DNA from: Pseudevernia furfuracea
Taxonomy: Eukaryota > Ascomycota > Lecanoromycetes > Lecanorales > Parmeliaceae
Assembly (NCBI GenBank): GCA_022315425.1
Contig: JAIUPT010000032.1
Span: 1,600,501 to 1,664,500 of the forward strand
Length of the DNA: 64,000 nucleotides
Reading direction: 5' to 3'
Shown here: positions 33,180 to 43,377 of the stretch, piece by piece
Position numbering within the stretch: the first letter of the stretch is position 1
How the letters are laid out: every line of letters begins with the position of its first letter
The notes under the pieces: model-generated
Database searches by the model: none
Told to the model about the DNA's origin: nothing
The model's input: only the letters and a program-made list of their open reading frames with translations
Made by a program: the position numbers and the translations under genes

Positions 33180-33897
33180 GGTGGTAGCTGGTCAGGTGTC
33201 GTGAAGGTGAAGATGCAGGTGAAGATGCGGTTGTGGTAGGAATGTCGGTGGGCTGGTGGGGCTTATCGATTGGCTGAAGCCTTAGCACAATGAAGAATAA
33301 GACGCTTTCGCAGAGAGATTAGAGCAATGTCACTTAATAAACGCTACGAATATTGTGATATGTACAGTGCCTTGTCCTCTGAACTTGGGGCTCGAGAGTG
33401 ACTGTTTTTGATTGTTTGAAATGGAGAGCAGCTTCCTGATTCACAATTTTTCTGAGCCAAAGGAAATCGCTTAGAGTTATCCTAGCGCCACACAGATCTC
33501 AAGATCGATGCACGAGGAATCTTAATATGCTGGAATATTGACACCACGACAACGGGGAGTGTCTGGTAGTTTGGCATAGTCTACTTAAAAATACAAACAC
33601 CTTGCTCTCACAGCACCCAAGACCGTCAGTAGAACATGAAAGCGGTCTGGCGAAATCTGCACGATTTGTACAAGGAAGCTTCCACTTGCCAGCAATAACG
33701 AAGATGTTATGTTAACCGCTGGACTTTACACGCTGCAAGCTTGCCGACTATGATTTGGCAAGTAATCGTCGAACCAAGCAAATCATTTACGATAATAAAA
33801 ACAGCGTTACGCGATGCATAACAGGCCTTTTCGTCCACTAAACCCTTAGACCGCTATGCAGGGCCAAAAGATGATATCCGTGTATGCCCCTTTGCTT
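33180..33897. other. Intergenic region, nothing recognised
   Basis: Upstream region of ARB1 and 3' flank of the HPP gene. No coding features. Confidence 0.5.
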
Positions 33898-34858
33898 TCA
33901 GATCTGGCCAGAATGCTCCGGAGGTCTCACAAAACTATCCCGAAGTCGATCCTGCAGGACCTCCAAAATGCTCCCTTCTTCACCAGCAAGGTAGAAGCCG
34001 TCCGGTACCATGATGTCATCTGCTGTGATCCTGATTGAGTTTCCATCTGTAGACTCGATATGCGTGACTGCTTTGGCAAGCGAACTTGAGCTGTCTGAGG
34101 TTTTGGCAGTCTTTGTCGGAACCTTCTCAATATCCTCTTCCTCAAAAGCCGTCCCAACATCCGCAGGGGTCCACCAATAGGTAGGATATTGCCGTTGGAT
34201 GTTGTTGATCACCAGCGACGTTGTTAATGTCAAAGCCGTACTGAGTAGTACGAGTGGCAACAGGTACCATCCAAGATGTTCCACTTGCGGATCGACTGCA
34301 GCCAGCAAAGCTGTGGCTCCTGCCGGAGGATATACCGTCTTTGTCATGGTCATGACAGCTGATGCCAGTCCGCATGCCAGGGCGCCCGCAAGCCATCTAA
34401 GATTCTCGAAGTCGGCATTGAGTTTGAAGAGCTTGGTGATGCCAACGCCGACGGCAGCAGATAAGATGTGTCCTATTATAGTGTTTCGAGGCTGGGCGAG
34501 CGGTGATTCGATGGTGTTGAATTCCAAAACTGCTGCAGCACCCTGTGTATGTCAGCATGGACTCTGCCAACAAGATCCGTAGTACAGAACGTACGAAGCT
34601 TCCAATGAGAAGCGGGACTCCATGATCTTTTATGGCTGGCGCCATAAAGGCCGCCTCAATTACCGCCACTCCGACGAACGCCCCAAGGAGAGCCCATCCT
34701 GCAACGATTATATTGCCAATCTCTATCCGCGGCTTGTTTCGATGCCCAAGGAAGTGTGAAAGAGGTTTTGGGAGCCTGTTCACTAGGTTCCGAGGAATAT
34801 ATGACTTGAGATATTTGTCGACATCAAAGTGCCAATCTTTGGCCTCCGGTACATGCAT
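33898..34858 (-). CDS. HPP-family integral membrane protein
   Basis: Predicted exons are 34595-34858 and 33898-34542 with a 51-bp intron (GTACGT...CACAG, phase 0); 302 residues. Start chosen at MHVPEAKDW, because the frame further upstream reads as non-coding leader. Four hydrophobic helices are visible: IIVAGWALLGAFVGVAVIEAAF, VPLLIGSFGAAAVLEF, LAGALACGLASAVMTM and WYLLPLVLLSTALTLTTSLV. The blocks SPLAQPRNTIIGHILSA and YPPAGATALLAAVDPQ are the family signature. In plants, members have been linked to nitrite transport in plastids; in fungi the role is unsettled, with transport of nitrite or another small ion the usual inference. The C-terminal 110 residues are soluble and acidic (EEEDIEKVP, DSSSSLAK) and could be regulatory. 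Confidence 0.88.
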
Positions 34859-35437
34859 CTCGCTCCCCCCCTGGAGTAACAGCGAGCCATCGTATGCTCC
34901 GAATTTAATATGAAACGGAAGAAGGAGGTGTTTGGACAATCGCCTCTCCGCACGACGGGTTTCCGACAGTGAAGAGCCGCCATGCGGCAACCCACGGAGC
35001 CCACAGCCCACGTGTGAAGCTTCAAGGATGCCAAAGTTTTGACTGATGTCACAAGTGAAGCTTTACTTAGAAGAGAGGCGCGATGACACACAGAAATAAA
35101 TGAGAGGTTCCGGGGAATTAGTCAGCAGGGGCCAGGGCGGTCAAAGCGAAAAAAGCGGCTCTGAAAAAGCCTGCCATCGGTAACGAGCAAGATTTCACAC
35201 GCTGAGAAATCTCCTCAGACTGCAGAGATTCGAAAGATGACGGGTGGCTTTGAGCTCAGCGCATGTTGGGGAATACCACCTCGTTGCAATTCAGTTTAGT
35301 CCAGCAACGACTGAGCCGATCCTAAACTTTGGAATAGAAACCTTCTTTGTATATCTTGTCGTTCGAGAATTGCTGCGTTTCAAAGATTACCAATTTTCCG
35401 ATGTTCTGCAAAGATATCTCACAATGGACACAGAATG
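34859..35437. other. Intergenic region, nothing recognised
   Basis: 5' flank of the HPP gene and 3' flank of the oxidoreductase gene; no coding features. Confidence 0.5.
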
Positions 35438-36665
35438 CTATCCATCTATGTCCTCGTAATATTCTATGATATCCAGTGTTCTTCCTGCTTTCGAGCTCAA
35501 CCTTGCCAGCTCGATCAAGCGGATAACGTCTCTTGGAGTCTCAGGCTTCACTGGCACCTCGCCTTGCCCAGCTAATGCCTTTGCAAATTGGCTGTAGAAC
35601 GCGCTGTAGGTGACCGGATCAATATTGGCACATGTTTGCGTTTTGGGTTGACCGCCTTGCACAATTGTCAAGTTACCCGCGCATTCTTTCGACTCAATGC
35701 CGAAACCGGAGTCACCGGGCTTCTTGCCTGCTTTGAGATGGCCCTCTTGGGGATCGAGGTGGAACTAAATCAGGATTAATTGGTATCGGCTCAAGACACG
35801 TGTAGAAAATGTGGGTAAGTCACCTTCCTGTAACTTCCCTGGTCCCCTCGCACCCAATATCGTAGCTGATTCTCCTCTGGACTCACTACCGCAGCTTTGA
35901 CCGTTGCCAGCAATCCGGACCTATAGTGAAGCAGTACCGTACACGAGTCCTCAACTTCCCCAGGATTGTGCTCCCGCTGGGATCCAACAAATGCAGTGAT
36001 TTTGTCCGGTAGGCCAAAAACCACGACTACCTGGTCTATCAAGTGTGTCCCCAAGTCGTACACCGCACCTCCACCAGGTAAGAATTTCGCCTTCCAGGTA
36101 CTTGAAGGATCTGGAGCCTCAGGTCTGTATCGGTCGAAGTGTGTCTCAAATTCAACCACACGGCCGAGTGTTCTTTGCTCCAACAGTTTTGAGAGGGTCA
36201 GGAAGTCGGTGTCCCATCGGCGGTTTTGGTAGACTGTGAGAAGCCGATCGTGCTTCTTTGCAATGGCAATGAGCTCGCTTGCTTCTTTCGAGGAGGGCGT
36301 GAAAGGCTTTTCAACGATGACATGTTTGCCATGCTCTAAAGCTAGTTTGCTGAGTTCGAAATGACTTGTTGGGGCTGTCGTTACAACTACGACCTCAATG
36401 TCTGAGTCCTGGACCATCTCTTCGCTTGAGCGATAGCTTTTGATGCCTGAGAGGTCTTTTTCAGCGTCATCGCTGGGCTTTGGGGTACGTTGGACGATGG
36501 CGTAGAGCTCCAATTCGGTAATGACTTGGATGAGAGGGATATGGAAGACCTGCAGTGGCACTCAGCATGGGAGAAGGCCTCTTGAGTTTGACGGCCGTGG
36601 CTCTGACTTACTTTGGCGGACATGCCATAGCCGATGACGGCAACCTTGTATGTCTTGGGAGCCAT
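35438..36665 (-). CDS. Gfo/Idh/MocA-family NAD(P)-dependent oxidoreductase
   Basis: Predicted exons are 36612-36665, 35824-36549 and 35438-35764, giving 368 residues; the introns are 62 bp (GTAAGT...TGCAG) and 59 bp (GTGACT...TTTAG). The N-terminus KVAVIGYGMSAK is the Rossmann dinucleotide motif. VVVTTAPTSHFELSKLALEHGKHVIVEKPFT is the family's EKP block (Lys in VEKP, shown in parts: GKHVIVEKPF). The second domain has GGGAVYDLGTHLIDQ, with the usual Asp and His of the active site. Family members oxidise or reduce sugars, inositols and related cyclic polyols. The substrate here is unknown. It lies about 530 bp from the end of the O-methyltransferase gene of the mycosporine-type cluster, on the same strand, so a role in modifying that product or its sugar is conceivable but unproven. 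Confidence 0.92.
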
Positions 36666-37192
36666 TGCTCAAACACTATCCTGGGTCTAAGATCCGAGGT
36701 TTGAGGCTCAACAACAACAGTGGTGAGCGAGAGACCGGCATCGTCATGGCTAGCATGCCTTCCAAGTAAGTAAAGTTAGAGGGCGGGAGAGCGGGGATCA
36801 ATAATTGAAGTGCTACGGAGGCCCGTAAATTTATTAGACGCAGTTATTTCCTTGAACTGGTGCTTATTTTCTTTACACTCTCGAGCTATCTTCAACGTCC
36901 TCATTGGTGACCTTTCTTAACGAACAAGGGTTGAAGAGTCCTCTTGAGATAGAAAGAAAGCTACCAAGACACTGTTGTCTACACTACCACCGGCTATGTT
37001 GACTTTCCTTCATGCCTCATTGCCTGGAAGGAAGGTAATTCATCACCACTGAGCTGGCTACAATCGAGCGACGGGCAGTAGCACATCCTATCATGTCATG
37101 TCTAAGGACGTCATAAGTCATTGCATTTTGTGGTTGTCTCGACTTCCACTTCTCCAATACATCTTGTGATCTCGACGCCGTCCTGTTACCAA
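36666..37192. other. Intergenic region, nothing recognised
   Basis: 5' flank of the oxidoreductase gene and 3' flank of the O-methyltransferase gene. No coding features. Confidence 0.5.
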
Positions 37193-38214
37193 TTAGCGGA
37201 CAGTACTGGATGAATCACTGTTCCATAAAATTACCGGTACTCCTGTTGGCTCATAGCTCTTAATGAGCTCACTCTCATATATCAAATTTGGATTCCCTTT
37301 AGTTTCCGTGCTCAAAATTTCGTTCCCTTCGCGCTTCTTATATTGATCCTTCCACCTGTCTCCAAAGCCAGCGGTTTCGGCGCCGTTGGTCTCACCAGAC
37401 TCGTACTGCGTTTGCTTAGTTGAGACACTGCTCCGAACGTATTTCAAGTATGGTGGATTGCCTGGCTTGATGACATTGTCTGCGGCAAGGACCGCTCCTG
37501 GAGCCACCAGCTTTAAATGCTCGCAAAGTTTGAGATCGGTGGTATATGCTGGCTTATAGTGGTCGAGGAACATGAGGTCAACCTGCGTGAGAGCGCCGCT
37601 CGCGTGGAGTCTCTTGATCGAGTCGGCACTAGAACCCACAACGACCTTGACTGTGTCACTCAAACCCGCCAGGTCTACCAGCGACATGATCACCGCCGCA
37701 AATTCTGGGTTCCTTTCCAGACTGAAATACCTTCGGCCTCCCGCTTTTCTCATAGCATCTCCGAACAAAATACAAGAGTACCTGCTTGACTGTCAGACTC
37801 CCCGTCCTGGACTTGGCATGAATCCTTTAGCCAGGATGACGGTTATACCCAACATATCCACCAAGTTCTACCATTACTTGCGGCTTGCGCTCCGCTATCA
37901 AATCCGCAACGATCCTCCCTTTATCGTTGCCAACGTTCATGAGATACTTTTTGGTCCGACCGTATTCGTCAATGGCTTCCAGCACTCTTCTTGGAGAACC
38001 TCGGATTTCTTTTATGGACTGATGACCGTATACGAAGTGTAGTAATTCAATCTCTCGTCCATCGTCGAACTAGGGAGTCGTGTCAATGCACAGCTCTGGG
38101 AGACAAGACGTCCAGCAAACTTACGAACGGGACCCCTTCTTCTTCTTGTGCTTGGTACGCTTTCTTGCCATCGAATTCGTCTGCACCTTGCTGGCCCATT
38201 GTGGACACGGGCAT
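37193..38214 (-). CDS. SAM-dependent O-methyltransferase, probable 4-deoxygadusol step (MysB-like role)
   Basis: Predicted exons are 38125-38214, 37849-38069 and 37193-37781, giving 299 residues; the introns are 55 bp (GTAAGT...CCTAG) and 67 bp (GTATAA...AGCAG), and all phases agree. Catechol-O-methyltransferase-like fold: LLHFVYGHQ near the N-terminal helices, the SAM loop VELGGYVGYSCILFGDA spanning the second intron, the acidic residue after strand 2 (YFSLERNPEFA), and the metal/catalytic segment VDLMFLDHYKPAY followed by LAADNVIKPGNPPYL. These carry the Asp/Asp/Asn ligands of a Mg-dependent O-methyltransferase. By itself it could be any COMT-like enzyme. Its position beside a sugar-phosphate cyclase and an ATP-grasp ligase makes methylation of demethyl-4-deoxygadusol the best inference. 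It is divergently transcribed from the cyclase gene. Confidence 0.9.
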
Positions 38215-39677
38215 TTTGAACTTTCTACAATGATTGAAGCTACGTCACAGATGTTCTTTTGAACATAAAATCGAACCATGCATTTGCCATCAACAAATCC
38301 TGGATAAGCAAATGACGACACCTATATCGAATCCCTCTGACAATTGTGCATATGTAATGAGCGAGTTTATTAGTGCCGGCTACAGAGTAGCGTTGGCAAA
38401 AAATTTCGATTTTTCTAGGACCCCTCACTTGGCTTGAATGGTTCCTTACAAGTTCTTGTAAGTTGCAGCCACTGAGGGAAAAGTCAAAATCTGGTGATCC
38501 ACTCAGGTAGCGCCTCCGCGGAGCTTCGTCCGATGCGTTGTCTCCAATATTGTGATGACGGGATTATTATTTTTCACATGCCTAGAGGTTTCCGAGAGCA
38601 ACGGCGGGCTGCCTTTGCTACACCCGTCTACGAATATGGAGAGCTGGGAAATTGAGCCAGCATTCCTTACGACATGATGGGTCGTGGTGCCAATGTTGAG
38701 TCGAGGATCTTGACGCATGGTCTGGTCCATGGAACTGCCTTGCGAGCCAACTCAATCTACCCGAAAATGTCGGATCCATTGCAACGGGAATCGCGAATCT
38801 AGAAAATCAGCCCCCGGGCCCTGTGGCTTCCCGTTGCGCCCCCTGAGACCTGATGTGTATTTATTAAGGTCAGTAGGTCCGATGGCCAATAATGTTTGTT
38901 ACCTTAGTTTATTAGTCGGGCAAACTTTACAGCCTTGGCTTCATGATGTAACAAATTTCCTTGGTCATATCATCAAAATCTGCTCCAAATGCATTGGATC
39001 AAGCTTGTGGTGAAGCAAGAAGGCTTGATTTTCTGTGGGATTTGATAGTGCGAGAGTGAAGTGGATTGGCTTTGCGCTTGCTACTAGCGGGGATGCTTAA
39101 TCAGTAAGCTTGTGCAAGTAGCCAATCAATCATGTCGTTGTCTTTTGCATCAGCATCACCACTTGAAAAATGAAAAATGAAAAAAATTCTTTCCAGTTTC
39201 TAGTTTCCACTTAACCAGAAAGCGTCAGAGATGTTGAAAGCTAACTCTATTTGAGGCACTTGTTCTCGTGTCAATCAAAAATGTCGACATTATTCTCCTC
39301 TTACCCACGGGACGAACCTGCGGCTAGTGAAAACGCATATCTGCCCTCTCAAACCGAATCCTATCAAACCATCACGCTTCTTCTCTAAGCTTCTCGAAAT
39401 ATTCATCGGGCTTTGAGAAGGTAAGGTATGTACAAGTCCGCCGAGATTGACTTTGCCTCTTTCTCTTTTATTTGGATATGGCTTGGCACCAAAAACGGGA
39501 CTGCTGCGGGAATCAGTGCAAGGACCCCTACGTCAGTACAGCTCCATGTTCTAGTCCAGCACCCATATACTCAGCCCCATCCCTACTGGCCTGTCTTGAA
39601 ACAATCAATCACAATCCTACAATCTTCTATCCAACCGATTCTTTCAATCTCAAAAGCTCAAGTGTCACGACTTCAAC
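38215..39677. promoter_or_regulatory. Divergent promoter region of the mycosporine-type cluster
   Basis: A 1.46-kb spacer separates the start codons of the O-methyltransferase (-) and cyclase (+) genes; no gene is seen inside. A CCCCCT word at 38839-38844 matches the core of a stress-response element, but one copy is expected by chance. ATG codons near 39428 and 39472 open frames that overlap the cyclase start out of frame, so translation control by upstream ORFs is possible if the leader is that long. Confidence 0.45.
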
Positions 39678-41341
39678 ATGTCGGACTTCACTGCATCGGT
39701 CCTGGAGACCAAGAATGGTTTTCATGTCGATGGCTATGAAAAGATTTCTTACGACTTCACTTTTCTCGATGGAGTTTTCAACCCAGATAATCCTCAGCTG
39801 GCTGAATGCTACAAGCGTTGGGGTCGAGTGTTGGCTGTCACGGACCTGAATGTGTACAACATGTATGGTGAACAGATGGAAAAATATTTCCAGCACTACG
39901 GCATCGAGCTCAAGATGCACAAGACTAAGATCGGGGAGAAGGCCAAGACCATTCCCACTTTCTTGAGTATCGTCGACTCAATGACAGAGTTCGGAATTTA
40001 TCGCAAGGTACTCATCATTCATCCCATTTCACCAAACTTGACTTCGATGAAGACAGTCATGTTCACTGACCGAAACAGGAGCCCGTTTTGGTCGTTGGGG
40101 GAGGCCTTGTGACTGATGTTGCTGGGTAAAAGCTGCCATTGCCAGAGATTATATCAAGGCACTCTCCCATCATTTTCCTAATGGTTGCCCTCAGCGGAAG
40201 ACTAGTGCTAATACTTTGGTTCACCCGCAGATTCGCTTGTGCCGCGTACCGCAGGAACACCAACTTCATCCGAGTTCCGACCACCGTCATTGGTCTAATA
40301 GACGCATCAGTGTCGATCAAGGTTGCTGTCAACTACGGCAACTATAAGAACCGCCTTGGTGCTTACCACGCACCGATGCACACCTTCCTCGATTTTACCT
40401 TCCTACGCTCCCTCCCTACCGCACAGATTAGGAATGGCTTCGCAGAGTTGATCAAGATCTCTACCTGCTCCCACCTGGCCACCTTCAACCTATTAGACAA
40501 ATACTGCGAGCAGCTCATTGACACGGGATTCGGCCGCACGGATGGCGCACCAGAAGAAGTCCGTGCAGCGGCGGACAGGATCAACAAGGAAGGCATCCAT
40601 GAGATGCTGAAGCTGGAGACCCCCAATCTTCACGAGATCGGGCTGGATCGAGTCATCGCATATGGTCACACGTGAGTTTAAAAGCGGCACTGGGAAATTC
40701 GGACAAAGCCTAATCAGCATTGCAGATGGTCGCCTATGCATGAACTAGTTCCAGAAACGCCCCTTCGCCACGGGCATGCAATCTCCATTGATATGGCGTA
40801 CTCTGCCACCCTCGCCAACAGCCGCAAGCTAATTTCCGATGCCGAGCATCGCCGCATTCTCAACCTCTTCTCTCGTGCCGGGCTTTCGATGGATCATCCC
40901 CAGTTTGACGAAGAAATCTTGGACAAGGGAACTGCCGCCATTCTCAAGACAAGAGACGGCAAGCTTCGTGCAGCGGTGCCCAATCCCATCGGATCGTGCG
41001 TATTCTTGAATGATGTCGACGCGACGGAGCTCAACGCTGCTTTAAGAAGACACAAGGAACTGATGAAGGAGTACCCACGCAACGGCGCGGGCCTCGAAGC
41101 TTTCGTCGACGCCAGTGATACCGGCTACACTGAAAACAACAAGTCCGAGGTCCAAGCCGTGGAGGCTGCAGCCGCGAAAGCAGGTAGCCTGAATGGCAAT
41201 GGTGTCATTCATGGAGGAAGCGTACCCAATGGGTACATGAATGGGACCAATGGTGTCAAACAGAAGCTTGCGAATGGCAATGGGGCCGTGGATGGTCTGA
41301 CTAACGGCATCAATGGTTTTTCCATTGGGTCCAAAGCATAG
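39678..41341 (+). CDS. Sugar-phosphate cyclase, probable 2-demethyl-4-deoxygadusol synthase (MysA-like)
   Basis: Predicted exons are 39678-40007, 40079-40125, 40231-40671 and 40726-41341, with consistent phases; 477 residues. Dehydroquinate-synthase fold: nucleotide-binding VLVVGGGLVTDVAGF (about 113-127), then RVPTTVIGLIDASVSIK and NYGNYKNRLGAYH. Candidate metal ligands are Glu198 (GFAELIK), His272 (YGHTWSP) and His288 (PLRHGHAI). The segments IGLIDASVSIK, NRLGAY and HTWSPMHEL are those of demethyl-4-deoxygadusol synthases rather than shikimate-pathway DHQS, which in fungi is part of the AROM polypeptide. It would convert sedoheptulose 7-phosphate to the mycosporine ring. 2-epi-5-epi-valiolone synthase is the main alternative, but the neighbouring O-methyltransferase and ATP-grasp genes favour mycosporine. 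The last 75 or so residues form a low-complexity Asn/Gly-rich tail absent from bacterial enzymes. Confidence 0.9.
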
Positions 41342-41760
41342 GTAGAATTTGTGGAAAGGAATTTAGAACCCTTGAGAATAGCTCAAGACCAGTCATGATT
41401 GTAGGAAAAGCAAGGATGAGGCAGTATTCGGGTATTGAAAATCAAGTAGTTTGGTCGATAGAACAGACGTCGATTCAAAATTCGTCACCTTCTATTGCAT
41501 TCTTGTCATCTGTAGTCCTCGCTCCTCGTTGGGTTCGACGGACTCGTGCAGGGATTGCGCAGATTCTTCCGCTTACTTTTATGACGTATCTTTTGCGGAT
41601 AGCTTCACTTTGCGAATGGATGGCCAGACCAGTGAGACCATGTCACAACTTACCTTCGATCTTCCTGATCTTAACCATGATCAAAAGACTTTTTTATACT
41701 GGTGAAATAACCCCTTTAGCAAGCTACCTACCCCTAGCATGACCACAATTCCTTTCCACA
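41342..41760. other. Spacer between cyclase and ATP-grasp genes
   Basis: This 419-bp stretch contains the 3' end of the cyclase gene and the promoter of the ATP-grasp gene; both genes read rightward. The C-rich sequence before 41761 looks like a leader. Confidence 0.5.
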
Positions 41761-43377
41761 ATGCTCGACGCCCGCTCACCCTATCGCCTTCATTTCGCCC
41801 AGAACGTCTCCCTCATCACCCTCTCCCTCCTGTTCCTCCCGCTTTGTACATTCCTTCTCTTCGCCAGCTACGTCGTCCGGCCTTTCCTTAGCAATGAAGA
41901 TGCTGCCAGGAAGCGCATCCGGCGCGGCGCCAGTGGTAGGAACCCAAGTTTCCGCCCAAAGACAATCCTCGTCACAGGCGTCGGCATGGCAAAGGGCTTA
42001 TTCCTAGCAAGAGCATTCCACAAGGCAGGCCACAATGTCATCGGGGCGGATTTCGAGCCCAGCGGAGTACCAGTATGTGGGAGGTTCAGCAAGGCGCTAC
42101 GGAGGTTCTACCGGTTGCCTAAACCGAACGAGAGCGCAGGCGCGGCATACTACATTGATGGTCTGCTGCACATTGTGAGGGAAGAGAAGGTGGACCTGTG
42201 GGTCAGCTGCTCAGGCGTTGCATCCGCGGTCGAAGATGGGCAGGCGAAAGAGGTGCTGGAGAGGAGAAGTGACGTGCGTTGCATACAATTCGACGTCTTG
42301 ACCACGCAGATGCTACATGAGAAAGACACCTTCGTCGCGCAGACCCAACGCCTCGGGCTGCCTGTCCCGGAAACGCACAATGTGACCAGCAGAGCCGCCG
42401 TGCATAGGGTGCTCCACGAGAGCCCGAGGACCAAGAAGCAATACATCATGAAAAGCGTGGGCATGGATGATGTATCGAGGGGTGATATGACGGTCCTGCC
42501 GAAGAGGACGGTCAGTGAGACGTACAACCACGTCTCGGCGATACCTATATCTGGGAAGAAGCCGTGGGTGCTACAGCAATTCATCAAGGGCAGGGAATAC
42601 TGCACCCACGCTCTGGTCGTCAACAACGAGGTCAAAGCGTTCGTCGCCTGCCCTTCCTCGGAACTCCTAATGCACTACGAAGCCCTACCTTCCGAATCAG
42701 CGCTCAGTCGCGCCATGCTACGCTTCACAGAGGAGTTTGCGAGGCGAAGCGGTGGCAACATGACAGGGCATCTATCCTTCGACTTCCTCATCGAGGAAGC
42801 GGTGTCGGAGAAAGGCGCGCGCATGGCCCTCTTGCCCATCGAATGCAACCCGCGCGCCCACACCGCCGTGGTGCTCTTCCACGGCCAAGAGAACGCCCTG
42901 TCGCAGGCCTACCTCGCGGCCTTGACCCCGCAGACCAACGGCGTCGGAGAGCGGCCGGATCCGATCCACGGGGACCCCGACGACGCACAATCGGTCATCT
43001 CCCCCACCCCGTCCAAACCACGCCCGAACATCAACGGCCACGCCCCCCCGTCGCCCTCCTCCTCCTCCGCACCCGTCACCCCGTCCAACCCCCCGCGCTA
43101 CTACTGGCTCGGCCACGACCTCGTCGCTTTCCTCCTCCTGCCCCTCCCCTCCCTCCTCCTCCACCGCCGGACCACCGCGTCCGCCTACCTCCACGCCTGC
43201 GCCTCGTTCCTGGAGCACGGCCTCTTGTGGCGGGACGGCGCGTTCGAGCTCTGGGACCCGCTGCCGGCGTGGTGGCTCTACTGCGTGTACTGGCCCGGTC
43301 AGTTCCTGGCGGCGCTGCTGCAGGGGAGGAGGTGGAGCCGGGTCAACGTTTCCACGTGCAAGGTGTTTGGGTGCTGA
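41761..43377 (+). CDS. ATP-grasp ligase, probable mycosporine-forming amino-acid ligase (MysC-like)
   Basis: Single-exon protein of 538 residues. An N-terminal hydrophobic helix (about 15-40, SLITLSLLFLPLCTFLLFAS) suggests a membrane anchor. Next is a Rossmann-like preATP-grasp domain (KTILVTGVGMAKGLFLARAF, NVIGADFEPSGV). The ATP-grasp domain has YIMKSVGMDD, WVLQQFIKGREYCTHALV, GHLSFDFLIEEA and the metal-binding end LLPIECNPRAHTAV. This family in cyanobacteria (MysC) joins glycine to 4-deoxygadusol; in fungi the amino acid is often serine or glutamine-derived. Residues about 395-450 are a disordered Pro/Ser linker. A C-terminal region of about 90 residues then contains hydrophobic segments (LVAFLLLPLPSLLL, WWLYCVYWPGQFLAALL) and ends in CKVFGC. 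GC content rises strongly in that part. Confidence 0.9.
   Translation: MLDARSPYRLHFAQNVSLITLSLLFLPLCTFLLFASYVVRPFLSNEDAARKRIRRGASGRNPSFRPKTILVTGVGMAKGLFLARAFHKAGHNVIGADFEPSGVPVCGRFSKALRRFYRLPKPNESAGAAYYIDGLLHIVREEKVDLWVSCSGVASAVEDGQAKEVLERRSDVRCIQFDVLTTQMLHEKDTFVAQTQRLGLPVPETHNVTSRAAVHRVLHESPRTKKQYIMKSVGMDDVSRGDMTVLPKRTVSETYNHVSAIPISGKKPWVLQQFIKGREYCTHALVVNNEVKAFVACPSSELLMHYEALPSESALSRAMLRFTEEFARRSGGNMTGHLSFDFLIEEAVSEKGARMALLPIECNPRAHTAVVLFHGQENALSQAYLAALTPQTNGVGERPDPIHGDPDDAQSVISPTPSKPRPNINGHAPPSPSSSSAPVTPSNPPRYYWLGHDLVAFLLLPLPSLLLHRRTTASAYLHACASFLEHGLLWRDGAFELWDPLPAWWLYCVYWPGQFLAALLQGRRWSRVNVSTCKVFGC

Noticed and set aside
39678..41341. Assignment as the shikimate-pathway dehydroquinate synthase
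   Set aside because: Fungal shikimate DHQS is part of the AROM fusion; motifs and gene neighbours here fit the mycosporine cyclase better.
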